From NCBI GenBank assembly GCA_963693365.1, contig CAVNZM010000012.1, forward strand, positions 5,952,001 through 6,016,000: a stretch of 64,000 bases of DNA. Direction: 5' to 3'. A model generated the notes under the pieces. That model had not been told where the DNA came from. It ran no database searches and saw only the letters and a list, made by a program, of their open reading frames with translations. This document shows positions 17,301-26,389 of the stretch, piece after piece. Source of the stretch: Amoebidium appalachense (Eukaryota; Ichthyosporea). Position 1 is the stretch's first letter; each line of letters opens with the position of its first letter. The position numbers and the translations under genes were made by a program.

Positions 17301-17417
17301 CAGGCCAAGATTGAACCCGGCATGCTGACCCCTGCGCTTGCCTTCCGCCAAACGACATACCAGAGCAGGCTGCAATCACGGGGCATCCAATTCAGTGTTT
17401 TGCAAAAGAATATCTAA
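5747..17417 (+). CDS. SCCPDH: Saccharopine dehydrogenase-like oxidoreductase, 13 exons, complete
   Basis: Exons are 5747-5792, 6702-6806, 7934-8005, 8310-8377, 9105-9157, 9903-10077, 10968-11066, 11651-11725, 13085-13177, 14268-14435, 15383-15554, 16234-16298 and 17304-17417. Phases agree at every junction and give 434 aa, against about 429 for the animal protein. The N-terminus has the Rossmann motif FGASGFTG, followed by [41 protein letters not shown] and [13 protein letters not shown]. Then come VRRTQRELY, a hydrophobic segment around residues 288-306 (as in animal SCCPDH, a lipid-droplet/mitochondrion-associated protein), PGYVATPI and the C-terminal GIQFSVL. The enzymatic substrate of this family is not established; lysine degradation should not be assumed. 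The least certain site is the fifth donor (9157/9158, GTCCCC), chosen because it alone keeps phase with the next acceptor. The stop codon lies in a GGATAT repeat. Confidence 0.95.
6016..6091. repeat. 38-bp perfect tandem duplication in SCCPDH intron 1
   Basis: TTGACCACATAACTCTCACA and the following 18 bases are repeated exactly, starting at 6016 and again at 6054. The identity points to a recent slippage or duplication event. Confidence 0.9.
6391..6656 (+). repeat. (CA)n microsatellite in SCCPDH intron 1
   Basis: About 265 bases of CA repeat with a few interruptions (CG, CAACA). It ends about 45 bases before the exon 2 acceptor, with a C-rich tract in between. Confidence 0.95.
6948..7764 (+). 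repeat. (TG)n and G-run stretch filling SCCPDH intron 2
   Basis: Intron 6807-7933 starts with TG repeats interrupted by CG steps (6948-7145). It continues with many G runs broken by single A, C or T (7195-7610) and a pure G run at 7730-7752. Such G runs are strong G-quadruplex candidates on the transcribed RNA. Confidence 0.85.
8247..8303 (+). repeat. (CA)n abutting the exon 4 acceptor of SCCPDH
   Basis: A CA repeat runs to within a few bases of the TACGCAG acceptor at 8309. The intron 8006-8309 also has C and G runs near its start. Confidence 0.9.
9238..9900 (+). repeat. G and C homopolymers in SCCPDH intron 5
   Basis: G runs lie at about 9240-9259, 9666-9679 and 9722-9749. C-rich tracts lie at 9486-9520 and about 9851-9888 (roughly 38 C), the last just before the exon 6 acceptor. 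The intervening sequence is unique and shows no exon. Confidence 0.85.
10078..10967 (+). repeat. T-run, TG/G-rich and (CA)n content of SCCPDH intron 6
   Basis: The intron opens with GTGGGTGTGC and about 24 T. It continues G/T-rich with G runs at 10540-10557 and 10686-10714, and ends in a (CA)n tract (10924-10966) that merges into the CAG acceptor. I see no coding exon in it. Confidence 0.8.
11077..11650 (+). repeat. G runs, C runs and (CA)n in SCCPDH intron 7
   Basis: G runs broken by single A fill 11078-11141. C runs lie at 11241-11269 and 11313-11334. A (CA)n tract at 11600-11649 runs straight into the acceptor AG at 11650. The G block near the donor and the C blocks further on are complementary. 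Confidence 0.85.
11746..11808 (+). repeat. (AAC)n trinucleotide repeat
   Basis: About 20 AAC units lie shortly after the exon 8 donor of SCCPDH. They read as poly-Asn or poly-Thr in shadow frames, which are not genes. Confidence 0.95.
12236..12672 (+). repeat. 42-bp minisatellite, about ten copies, in SCCPDH intron 8
   Basis: The unit TGTGTGTGCCTGCTGGTTGG is followed by TGCATGGGGATTCCCATGGC and two further bases. It repeats every 42 bases with only a few substitutions (CCTATGG, GCACGGGG, ATCCTCATGG). Because 42 is a multiple of three, open frames run through it in all three forward frames and at least two reverse frames. None shows protein-family features. Confidence 0.95.
13178..14267 (+). 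repeat. C, T, G and CT tracts in SCCPDH intron 9
   Basis: A C run (13190-13233) starts about 12 bases after the donor. It is followed by unique sequence, a T run of about 25 (13581-13605), G runs (13606-13690), a C run (13887-13910), and C/T-rich and CCAC-rich sequence up to the acceptor. Confidence 0.85.
14625..14760 (+). repeat. G-rich minisatellite in SCCPDH intron 10
   Basis: GGGGAGAAGTTGGGTGAGGG recurs about three times with a spacing of about 33 bases, inside a purine-rich stretch (14436-14820) of repeated GGGGA units. The rest of the intron to 15382 is C/CA-rich. Confidence 0.75.
15555..16233 (+). repeat. G-rich then C-rich intron 11 of SCCPDH
   Basis: The 5' half holds TG repeats and G runs (15555-15915). 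The 3' half holds C runs (16089-16118) and a short CA tract that leads into the CTGCAG acceptor. The two halves are complementary in composition. Confidence 0.8.
16299..17303 (+). repeat. C runs and (CA)n in SCCPDH intron 12
   Basis: C runs lie at 16424-16456 and 17013-17040. A (CA)n tract with CG interruptions occupies 17143-17303 and ends in the acceptor CAG. The stretch 16620-16980 is unique sequence with no exon recognised. Confidence 0.85.
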
Positions 17418-17580
17418 TGGATATTTGGATGTCCAACGGAAATTCGGATATCTTATGGATATGTGGATATCTAACGGATTTGTGATATCCAGTGGGTAAT
17501 TGGATATTCCAGTTTATAACTTGAGATTTGAGGTTGACATTTGGATATCAACGGATATTTGGATATCTAGTGGGTTTTTG
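17409..17580 (+). repeat. Degenerate GGATAT repeat at the SCCPDH stop codon and 3' UTR
   Basis: Units such as GGATATCTAATGGATATTTG and GGATATGTGGATATCTAACG recur about eight times with substitutions. The first unit overlaps the last two codons and the TAA stop of SCCPDH, so the coding end appears to lie inside the repeat. Confidence 0.7.
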
Positions 17581-17829
17581 GATTGTTTATTATTGTTTGT
17601 GGAGAGATCTATTGTTGTATTAGGTTGGGGGTTTCTGTTTCTCATGTTTATTTAGCTGCTTATGTACATACATAGCCCTGCCAGTTTCTCATGTTTCAAG
17701 TTACTCGTGTTCCATCCCATCACGACTGCCAAATTTTTTTATTTTTCCATTTTTTTTCTTCCCCTTCATTTTTTTTTTTTTCTTTACGAGAGATCGGCAT
17801 GCAAGTACCTTTGTAGAGCATTGTGCTCC

Positions 17830-17879
<50 letters not shown>

Positions 17880-18301
17880 AGAAGGGGGGGGGGGGGGGGG
17901 GGGGGGGGGATGGATAATAGGCTTGCTTGTAAGATATGTGTATCTGAATCTGTACGGATGATGGCATGTGTTGCCCACGTGAGGCATGTCTGCCCTGGAG
18001 TGTTTGGTGCAAAGGCGCAGGGGGGAGCAAATAAAGCTCACACAGCTGCCATAATAGTGTGTACAAACAGCACAGATTGCAGACCGTCTGTCACCTTACC
18101 TTAAATTTCCTCCCCTCCTCGAGCCCCTCCCCCCTCCCCCTCCCGCCCCCATCCTCATTTCCCCCTTTCCTGGGAGCCAAAAAGAAGAAGAAGAAAAGAG
18201 GGGGGATGAAACTCGCGTATCTGCAATAGACTTTGAAAGGAAAAACGGGGGGGAAAGAAACCTTATTTACCCCCGAAAAAAACCGGAAAAAATGAAACCG
18301 G

Positions 18302-18332
<31 letters not shown>

Positions 18333-18540
18333 GTGTGCATGTGTGTGTGCGTGGGGGGGGGGGGGGGGGGGGGGGGGGGGTTTGAAGAAGGAACAAAAAA
18401 GCAACCATGGTCTGAGTCCAGTTGAATTACGTGCACATGTGTGCACATAATCCGACGGGACACACACTGTGACACACAAAATGCTACCTGATGTATGCGG
18501 AGAGCCATCCCCCCTGCGCGCGCCCCCCTCCCCCCCCCTC

Positions 18541-18577
<37 letters not shown>

Positions 18578-19097
18578 CTCCCCTTGCCCCACCATCACCA
18601 CCACCACTGCACGGCCCTAGGCCTACTTCCCACCACCCCAACGTCCAACCCGTCTTCTTGATCAACCGCTAGGTGCACCTATGAACTCTCTTATTAGCAA
18701 CTCGCATGCATATAATTTTAACTTTTTAGAGCCTAATTTGAGATCGCATGCACACATGTGTACACACGAACTCTCGCCATTACTCAAGTCCATTTGGTGT
18801 TTATCAAGTGATGCAACTAGTTGCATATAAACCTCTCCGCCTTATTCATTTTGTTTCTAATGGGATGCCTGTAAACAAGTGGCTTCTCGTTTAGTTTCTG
18901 CTAGATTATTTAACATCACGTTCTGATGCATGGCCATGAATCTCTCCCTTACTCATCTAGTTCTACCTATTTGCGCTTGCATGCATGCCTGCAATCGCTC
19001 GGCCATGTGTGCAGATCACACCTAAGAACACGTCTGACTCAGGAGTCCATCGAAAATGATGCTGTTTCCGTCAAGCAATATTAGGCCTCAAACAGCC

Positions 19098-19140
<43 letters not shown>

Positions 19141-19597
19141 TTCCCCCCAGCCCCCTCTAACCACGACCCACCAGGTAACCACAGCCTCCCCTATTATGTC
19201 ACAGTCAAAATTTACAATCGCAAACTGCACATACCGTCACGGTCATGATCACAATACAATGTGTGACTACAATTTCCGTCTTTCTACATGGAATCCTGCA
19301 TACAATATGCGGTATATCTATAGCGTATTTTGGACGAAAAAATACCAGAAGCCCCTACTTCTGCCCGCCGGGCCGTGTGCTATACAATCTCTGGCCTTAG
19401 CGTTCATCGTTTGAACTTTGGCCATCGACATCTTGCAATTAGTGTAGATTAGCTCTTAGTAGTTCCTCTGAATTCTACAACTATTAAAAAACTGCACCCG
19501 CAGTGCTTTGCAAAGGACCCCCCACCCCCCCACACCCACTTCACCGAGGACTTCCTCCTAACCACAGATACCGGTGGTGGTTTACAGCAACCACTCC

Positions 19598-19639
<42 letters not shown>

Positions 19640-20120
19640 AAAAAAAAAAAAAGGAAAAAAAGAGGAAAAAAAAGAAAAAAAAGGAGAAAAAACTTTGAAA
19701 AATAAAAAGATCTGTATGCGCTATTGAGTGGCATGCTTAGAACAATAAAGAATACAAAAAAAAAAACGACCCGTATGCTATACTATAGAATATGGCTACA
19801 TAAAACAATGCATAAAAAGAAAACAATCGGTTAGCAGTGGTCACCCGCTACAGCCGATCCTTTAACTACAAAGAAATGGCAACTTACTGTACATCAATTC
19901 CCCCATATGCAATCGATCTCCCGATTATCTGTCAAAACAGCTCCGTCTTTAAATATAGACATGTATGCATACTTCTCTACACGTAAAACACAGCATATCT
20001 ACAGTATATCTACAATAACATCTATCTACACCACCACATAAACGGTTCGTGTCCACTCTATCTACACCATCACAAAAAAACGGTCTATATCACTCAACCA
20101 CGCGATATCCCCCTCAACCC
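17581..20120. other. Intergenic region between SCCPDH and the coiled-coil gene
   Basis: The region contains G runs at 17832-17878 (47 G) and 17885-17909, an A run (18304-18330) next to a G run (18353-18380), C runs at 18544-18574, 19099-19140 and 19600-19629, and an A-rich stretch 19630-19700. The segment 18680-19080 is unique sequence. An AATAAA at 18030-18035 is a weak candidate poly(A) signal for SCCPDH. I find no gene. Confidence 0.6.
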
Positions 20121-21392
20121 TCACGCCTTGTTCTCAAGCGCTGACACCCGTCTCCCCACCACCCCCCTCTTAACGCTCGGGGTAGCGCATCCCAACAACT
20201 TCACCCCCTGTGTTGCCGATGTAGGGGTACCACACTCGCTCCCCTCTGCTGCAGCCTTATAAGCAGCAACTCTCTCCCACACCTTCCCCCACGATTTTCT
20301 GGGAGCACTGCTCGTTTTTTCACTCACATCACCACCCTTCACATTCCCCGCCGCCGCCGAAACGTTTGGTGCATTCACCACCGCCTTTTTCGAATTCGCT
20401 CCCGGCGTGCACGTGTTTGTGTTTGTGTTCTGCTTTGCTTGCGTACATGTAATATGATTTGTTGAGGCGAGGGTGCCGGTGACGGGCGGGGATGTGTCTC
20501 TATCCTTTTCGTTAAAAGCCACAGGGACCTGTTCCTCACTGCCCCCATGTGCACACGTAGTGCACGGTTGACCCTGCAGATGTGCCAGCTCCATCATCAG
20601 CTCCGTGTACCATGTGTACACCAACGCACCCGCGTCCCTCTCCTCCCTGTATCTCATCTCCGCGTCGTCAGCGGCCCCGTGAGCTATCGCGAGCTGCAAC
20701 TCGAGCACGGCGTTCTGCTCTAGCATGCTCACAAACTGTTCTTCCAACTGCTTGGCGTTCATCTGTGTACGTTCGAGCTCTTCCCTCGCTTGCTGCAGCG
20801 ACGCGGCAAGCTCTCGTGCCTGCATGGTCGCCGTTCGTCTCTGTTTCCTCTCCTCGATCAACCTCTTGTGGTACTCCTCTATTCCGCACTCCATCCTCTC
20901 TATCTGTAGGTCCATCGTAGACCTCCGCTCACGTGAGAGAGTCAACATGGACGCTGAAAGAGGGGTCATTGATCTTTTCCCAGTGAGGGTGGAGTATTTT
21001 GAACTCTTCGATCTCATGGAGCTGCCAACAAACTGTGAGGGGTGGGGGAACACTGAGGACGTGAGGGTAGAGACGGTGTAGTTTGTCGAGTTCGAGTCCG
21101 GGTCCTCAAGTCCCCCGTCCCCGCTCCACCCCCCGAGGAACACTTTGCGTGCGCGGTGCTGGCGCGCTTCAAGAGACGCAGGGAGACGTTTTTCGTCGGC
21201 TTTCAGCGGTGGTGGGGCGGGAGTGATGGGCTTGGTGTGAGTCGTGGGTGTGGGTGGGGCTTCGATACTAGGTGGCCCGGGGAGGGGCCATGGGGGTGAG
21301 ATGTGGGCCACTTCCCCACGCTTGTACGTGGACTGGGTGGGATACCGTGGCCCCTCTGCTGGCGCTACAGGCCGGGCTGCTAGAAGAGTCAT
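20121..21392 (-). CDS. Coiled-coil protein of unknown function, single exon (423 aa)
   Basis: I do not recognise this family. The start is supported by an in-frame TAG two codons before the ATG at 21392. Residues 1-65 are Pro/Thr-rich and probably disordered. Residues 100-150 are Ser/Thr-rich, with a basic cluster (SMRSKSSKYSTLTGKRSM). Residues about 155-250 are strongly charged with heptad-like spacing (QIERMECGIEEYHKRLIEER, ELAASLQQAREELERTQ, KQLEEQFVSMLEQNAVLELQ), a long coiled coil. A CTTCAHGG stretch lies near 290, and the C-terminal tail is low complexity and basic. The frame is free of homopolymers over 1.27 kb, unlike its surroundings, which argues that it is a real gene. It stands alone between repeat-rich regions. 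It may be a cytoskeletal or scaffold protein, but nothing specific supports that. Confidence 0.75.
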   Translation of the reverse strand: MTLLAARPVAPAEGPRYPTQSTYKRGEVAHISPPWPLPGPPSIEAPPTPTTHTKPITPAPPPLKADEKRLPASLEARQHRARKVFLGGWSGDGGLEDPDSNSTNYTVSTLTSSVFPHPSQFVGSSMRSKSSKYSTLTGKRSMTPLSASMLTLSRERRSTMDLQIERMECGIEEYHKRLIEERKQRRTATMQARELAASLQQAREELERTQMNAKQLEEQFVSMLEQNAVLELQLAIAHGAADDAEMRYREERDAGALVYTWYTELMMELAHLQGQPCTTCAHGGSEEQVPVAFNEKDRDTSPPVTGTLASTNHITCTQAKQNTNTNTCTPGANSKKAVVNAPNVSAAAGNVKGGDVSEKTSSAPRKSWGKVWERVAAYKAAAEGSECGTPTSATQGVKLLGCATPSVKRGVVGRRVSALENKA

Positions 21393-21983
21393 CTTCTAGT
21401 CTATCCACAAAAAACTCTGTCTTTGGAGCTACAAATCTAATGAAGTAAGTGGTGCCCTGCGGTGTTTGTGTGAAGAAATGTGAACGGAAAAAAATTCAAA
21501 AAAAAAACGTTAACATGTACAAAGTGCTTGTCGACACCGCTAGCAGGCTGCGTTTGTAGTGTAGTTACCTATTCCTGTGCAAAACCCAAATGCGTGTCTT
21601 TGATTTTGAAGCACCGAAAACGTGAAAGATGGCCAAACGAACGTGAGAGCAATAGCGAAGAAAACAATCACACTGCACGCATGTCATGCCATAGGAATCC
21701 AGACCAGACTTTCAAATTCGGTCTGTTTCGCTCAGCACGACAAGGGTGAGTGAATAACTCAGGACGTGTGCGTGTAGTGTTTGTGCGCATCTGGTTCCTG
21801 TATGCGTGGCCCCGCCCACTTGAATGCACCTGCCCATTCCGCCTGTTGCTGGCAGCCACTGGCTGGCGCGAAGGAGCTGCAGCTCCCACGGGACCTACTG
21901 CTTCTAATACCCACAGCCGTCCGACACAATAAAATCCCCCAACACCTCCTAGGTAGAACGTTTAGGAAAAATTTCCGATGCGA
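21393..21983. other. Unique intergenic sequence
   Basis: About 590 bases upstream of the coiled-coil gene and before the hAT-like element. It holds the probable promoter of the minus-strand gene but no recognisable box. The short open frames here have no family resemblance. Confidence 0.5.
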
Positions 21984-22370
21984 GGCTGGTTCAGGCCTGG
22001 AAATTACAGTGTTTCTAACACTTAATATATTTAGTTTGTGAAGGATGGTTTAGCTTAGCTGAACTCATAGATAGCACCTTAACTAGTGTACTGTCGGTGC
22101 TGTGTGGTAGAAGGTAGTTTCCCTAGAGGGCCTGAAAAGGCCCTCCGGGAACAAAACGTGATAAAATAAAAAATAAAAAATAACACTTAATATACGGTTG
22201 ATTCTCAAAAAATACAGTAAAGATTTGAGGGTACACTATAAAAAAGCAAGCAAATCTCTCGAGGCCAATTAGCAGGGGCGATCCGCCAGGTGTCAAAATA
22301 AAGTGATTCTAAAATGTAATTTCCAGGAAAAAAAAAAAAAGAAAAAGTAATTTCCAGCCCTGGGCTGGTT
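21984..22370. mobile_element. hAT-like non-autonomous DNA transposon (371 bp) with 8-bp target duplication
   Basis: The element spans 21992-22362. Its ends are imperfect inverted repeats: CAGGCCTGGAAATTAC at 21992-22007 and, reverse-complemented, CAGGGCTGGAAATTAC at 22347-22362 (14 of 16 identical). It is flanked by identical 8-bp direct repeats GGCTGGTT at 21984-21991 and 22363-22370. An 8-bp duplication and a CAGGG-type end are hallmarks of hAT elements. It has no coding capacity. It contains a strong hairpin (22119-22151), A-rich internal tracts and a repeated AACACTTAATATA (about 22016 and 22183). Confidence 0.85.
22119..22151 (+). other. Stable hairpin with GAAA tetraloop inside the hAT-like element
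   Basis: GAGGGCCT, loop GAAA, AGGCCCTC gives a perfect 8-bp stem (22126-22145). TTCCC and GGGAA can add five outer pairs across a small internal loop. It may be structural within the transposon; no RNA gene family is recognised. Confidence 0.7.
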
Positions 22371-23700
22371 GGGTGTTGTCAACCCAAGTCTACAAAGTCA
22401 GAGCAATTGGTTTGGATGAAATTTTTTTTTCAAAAGAATAAAACATACACCCATTCATGCATTCTGCTATAAACGAGACAGAAGCTCATACTTCAAGTTC
22501 ATAGTATGTCTCCTTTGAGTTTTCAAGGATGATGTTCTAGGAGGACTCGAGGAGCTCTCTGAATTCTGATCTTCTAACCAATGGGTGCGCAAAATATCTT
22601 TGCCCCCGTTTCAAAGTGTGTTGCCGGCCCCACAGTGGCAGCTACGTTACTCTTACTGATGAACTAGGCTATATACCAGCATTTTTTTGTAATTAATCAT
22701 GATCCATTGCTCTTTTAATTCGTAAAGAGATTCTTTTCTGCATTCTTAGCGAGCCTTGTCTCAACGTGCTGTCCCCCGGCGCTGCCGCGCCGGTGCATGG
22801 AGTTTGTTGGCGGCGGAGCATGAATCTTTTGCGCGCCTCTTATTTATCCAATCACCCTTCGCCAGCCGTGGATCAGGATCTATTGGAGATCCGCTTTCCT
22901 TCCTAAGCTCCGGAGCTCGCGGTAGCTCGCGGTGCGTTGTTATCTTTGTTGTTTGTTTGCTTCTTCGGTCTTGCATCAAATGTTCTCCGTGCATTGCAAT
23001 CTAGACGGCAAAGGGAAAGAGGGATAGATATTAAAGTAACTTTAATATTGTGCTTCATGCCTTCATTTAATCTTCCAATATTTGCAAGCCTGATTGTCGT
23101 CGCCGTGATTATTATTGTTTGATATCAGCTAGTTTATCAGTGCTAATTGATCATAAATAGCATGTTATCACACAACTGTGCGTTGCACTGCGTACATCTT
23201 CGTATGCATCGATATCGGTATAAGCGAGACACTCGTGATAGCGTCACACAACACACAATTGGTATCACACAAACACCACAGTGTTGCGTGCGAGTGCATA
23301 TACATTGCATACTCGAGCTCGAGTCGCTATCCAGAGAACATTTTTTTCATGCAAAATATGCATTTGGGGATGTTCATGCATGTAGATCCATGGACAATCA
23401 TTCTGAATGAATGAAAAGAACCCGCCCAGGTCTTGGCAAGGGTAAGGAATGACTATTGGGTACGGTACTTCTGCTTCTGGCGCTGCATTCATGAATTTGA
23501 GTTTCGATCAGACCGAACCATGTGCACCCGTCGAGGTCTTCAGATGGTGCTGCACGTATATACGTACATGTGCATGAAGTGGCTGCATTTCCGTTTTTTG
23601 AGGATGCAGACTGGGGAACTTGACGGGGGGAGGGGGGATGGGGTTGGGGATGGGGTAGGGGGGCTGCGGTGGGGGTGGTGGTGGTGGTGGTGGTGGTGGT

Positions 23701-23746
<46 letters not shown>

Positions 23747-24104
23747 GGGAGGGAGGCCCGCGGGGGGGGGGGGGGGGGGGGGGGGGAGGGGGAAGGCACG
23801 AGGAGAAGGGGTATTGTGGGTTTTTTTTTGGTTTTTTTTTTTTTTTTTTTTTGGGGGGGGGGGGGGGGGGAGGGGGGGGAAATTGACCGTTAAAAAGGCA
23901 TGGGGGACTATCAATTGCTTTGGGTGAGTAGAACTAGTGGTGGTAACTGCGCAGCCCAGCGAGGGTGGAATAACTATAGGAGGATGCCATTGGGTGTGTG
24001 TAAGCATGCATCATTTAAAATTTTATGCTGGGTGGGTAGGTGGGTGCTTGGAGGCGGGGGGAGGGGGAGGGGGCGGAGGGGGGCGCAGGGGGGAAGGGAG
24101 GGGG

Positions 24105-24135
<31 letters not shown>

Positions 24136-24474
24136 ATCTGAGGGGAAGGGGGATGAGGAGGGTAGCGGTCCACAACTTGTCACGGCCACGCACCACTCTT
24201 CAAGTTGCTCAGGCACATGCTGCTGCTGCACCATGTAATAAAATCGCTTGAAGTCCAAAACACATCGCGTGGTACACAAATTTAAGACAATGCTACAGGT
24301 GCATCTGTAGATGCATGTGCCCACGCACATGCACACAAATACAGTCGCACCCTACACATTACAAGGCCGGTCTACTTGTACACTACTCTCGGTAATCTGA
24401 AGAATACATTCAGCATAGTGTCTGCTAGGAGAATAGCTAAAAATTGTCCACTGCCATCCAAACCCCTTCCCTTC
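22371..24474. other. Intergenic region with G and T runs
   Basis: Unique sequence fills 22371-23600. A (TGG)n tract follows at 23667-23700, then long G runs (23701-23745 and 23763-23786), a T/G block (23819-23880) and another G run (24108-24132). No gene is recognised. The open frames of 60-164 residues here translate homopolymers. Confidence 0.55.
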
Positions 24475-24745
24475 AAGGGCCCAACCACATCAACAGAGTC
24501 AACTCGCAAAAAGCAGGATTATTCTGCAACAGCGGAGTTATTCTGCATAAAGCGGAATTATTCTGAATTATTCCGCAAAAAGCAGCATTATTCTGCTTTC
24601 GACAGCAGAATAATTCTGCTTTGCAGAACAAATCTGCCTTTGCAGAATGATTATCAGAGCAAATCTGCCTTTGCAGAATGATTCTGCTTTTTGCAGAACA
24701 ATTCTGCTCGGAGCGAGTTGACTCAGCTGATGTGGTTGGGCCCTT
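24475..24745. mobile_element. Palindromic MITE-like element (271 bp)
   Basis: The ends form long inverted repeats: AAGGGCCCAACCACATCAAC at 24475-24494 pairs with the reverse complement of the 3' end, and the match continues through GAGTCAACTCGC with two mismatches in the first 33 bases. The interior is built from many copies of the palindromic motif GCAGAATAATTCTGC and variants (TTCTGCTTT, AAAGCAGAAT). The whole element could fold into one long hairpin. A possible CTTC direct repeat flanks it, too short to call a target duplication with confidence. Related palindromes occur at 38546-38650. Confidence 0.75.
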
Positions 24746-26189
24746 CTTCAACCTCCCCCCTCCCCCCCTCCCCCCCTCCCCCCCCCCCCCCCTCGCCGCC
24801 TCCGCAAAAAAAAAAAAAAAGAAAAAGAAAAAAAATAGCGCGCACACGCACACATGCATACATCCACACACCTTCAAACCCCCCCCCCCCCTCCCCCCCC
24901 CCCCCTTCCATCCCTCAAAAAAAAAAAAAAAACATCCTCAGGCTACACAAACCACTTCCTTCATCTCTCCTCTTGCTCGTCGTATACCTGGGGTTGCCGA
25001 ATGTCTTTGTGTGTGGTCATGACGTCATGCAAGCCATGATGCCATAGTAAAGCTTCTTGCCGTGACTATACTATACATCGACCCTCAGCATCATTGAGTG
25101 AGGGCATGTACAGTATGTGTGTTTTGCACATAGTATTTACTGCTAAGTACTATGGGTGTGGTGCATCACTCTCTCATCCCGGCCTCCCTCTCCTCTCCCT
25201 TACCCTCCCCCTTCCCCCTTTCCCCCCCTCCCCAGGCGTGTGGAAAAAATAAACCGAAAAATAAAAAATATAAAAAAATATAAAAATGAAAAAGAACGTT
25301 AACCCCACCCCCTCACTCCAGTTCTCCTTCCATTGTGAATTCAACACCACTAAAACACGTGCATGCGAACGGACAACCCCTCCTCCCCCCAGGAACCGAA
25401 CTCTCCCCCCCCCCCCCCCCCCCCCCGCCCCCTGCCCCCGCGCCCCCCTTCCCCACCCTCTGACGCGGCAGAGGATGGGAACTGTTATATCTGCATGCTT
25501 GCGTGTGTGTTTTGTTCTTGGATATCCCCAACTCCGGGCTTTTAATTGTGCTTTTTATGATAGCATCCTTCCCCCCCCCCCCCCCCCCCTCCCCCCTCCC
25601 CCCCTCCCCCCCCCCCCCCCCCCCCCCCCCCCCGCAACCCTCCCTCGCCCTCCCCCAACCGCCACTGCCACCACCATCACAACCACCACCACCACCACTC
25701 GCTTGTATCCCTCCCTCTCCACTTTGCCCCCCCCCAAAAAAATCTGCAGAAAGCAACTTGAAGGTAGGGGGAAACAAAAAAGAAAAGATATCAATGCTGG
25801 ATAATCCCCACACCCCCTGCGCCCCTACGAGTCTTTCCTCTCTTCCTCTCCTTTTTCGTATTCACTTACTCGTTTTGTTCTCTTATTTTGTCTGCAGATT
25901 TATTTATAGGTGCCCCCTCGCCCCCTCGCCCGGTTTGTTGGTCAAGATCCCCCCCTCCCCCCCTCCCACCCCCTCTCCCTCCCCGGGGAGCGCTGAACCC
26001 TCTCGCTCCCCCCCCCCCCCCCCCCCCCTCCGCCGCCGCCGCCGGGGCCGCCAACGTCTTAAATTCATTCCAATTAGCGCGTTAAATGTTTTAACAGGGA
26101 CAGTGTTATCGTGCTCACTTCCACGGTTTATGTTTGCGTGTGTGCACGTGTTGTGTGCGAAGATCTCTCTCTGTGTGCGTCTGTGCCAC

Positions 26190-26226
<37 letters not shown>

Positions 26227-26352
26227 GTGCGTGCGTGTGTGTGCGTTTGTCTTGCGCGCTTAATATGTGTGTGTGTGTGTGCGGTGTATGTATGTGACAC
26301 TGTGGCCGGGTGGGTGCTGAGGTGTGTCACATGTTCCACAACGGTTACCGTT

Positions 26353-26389
<37 letters not shown>

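Noticed and set aside
22040-22085. tRNA-like A box in GGATGGTTTAGCTTAGCTG
   Set aside because: No B box or cloverleaf follows, and the segment lies inside the hAT-like element.
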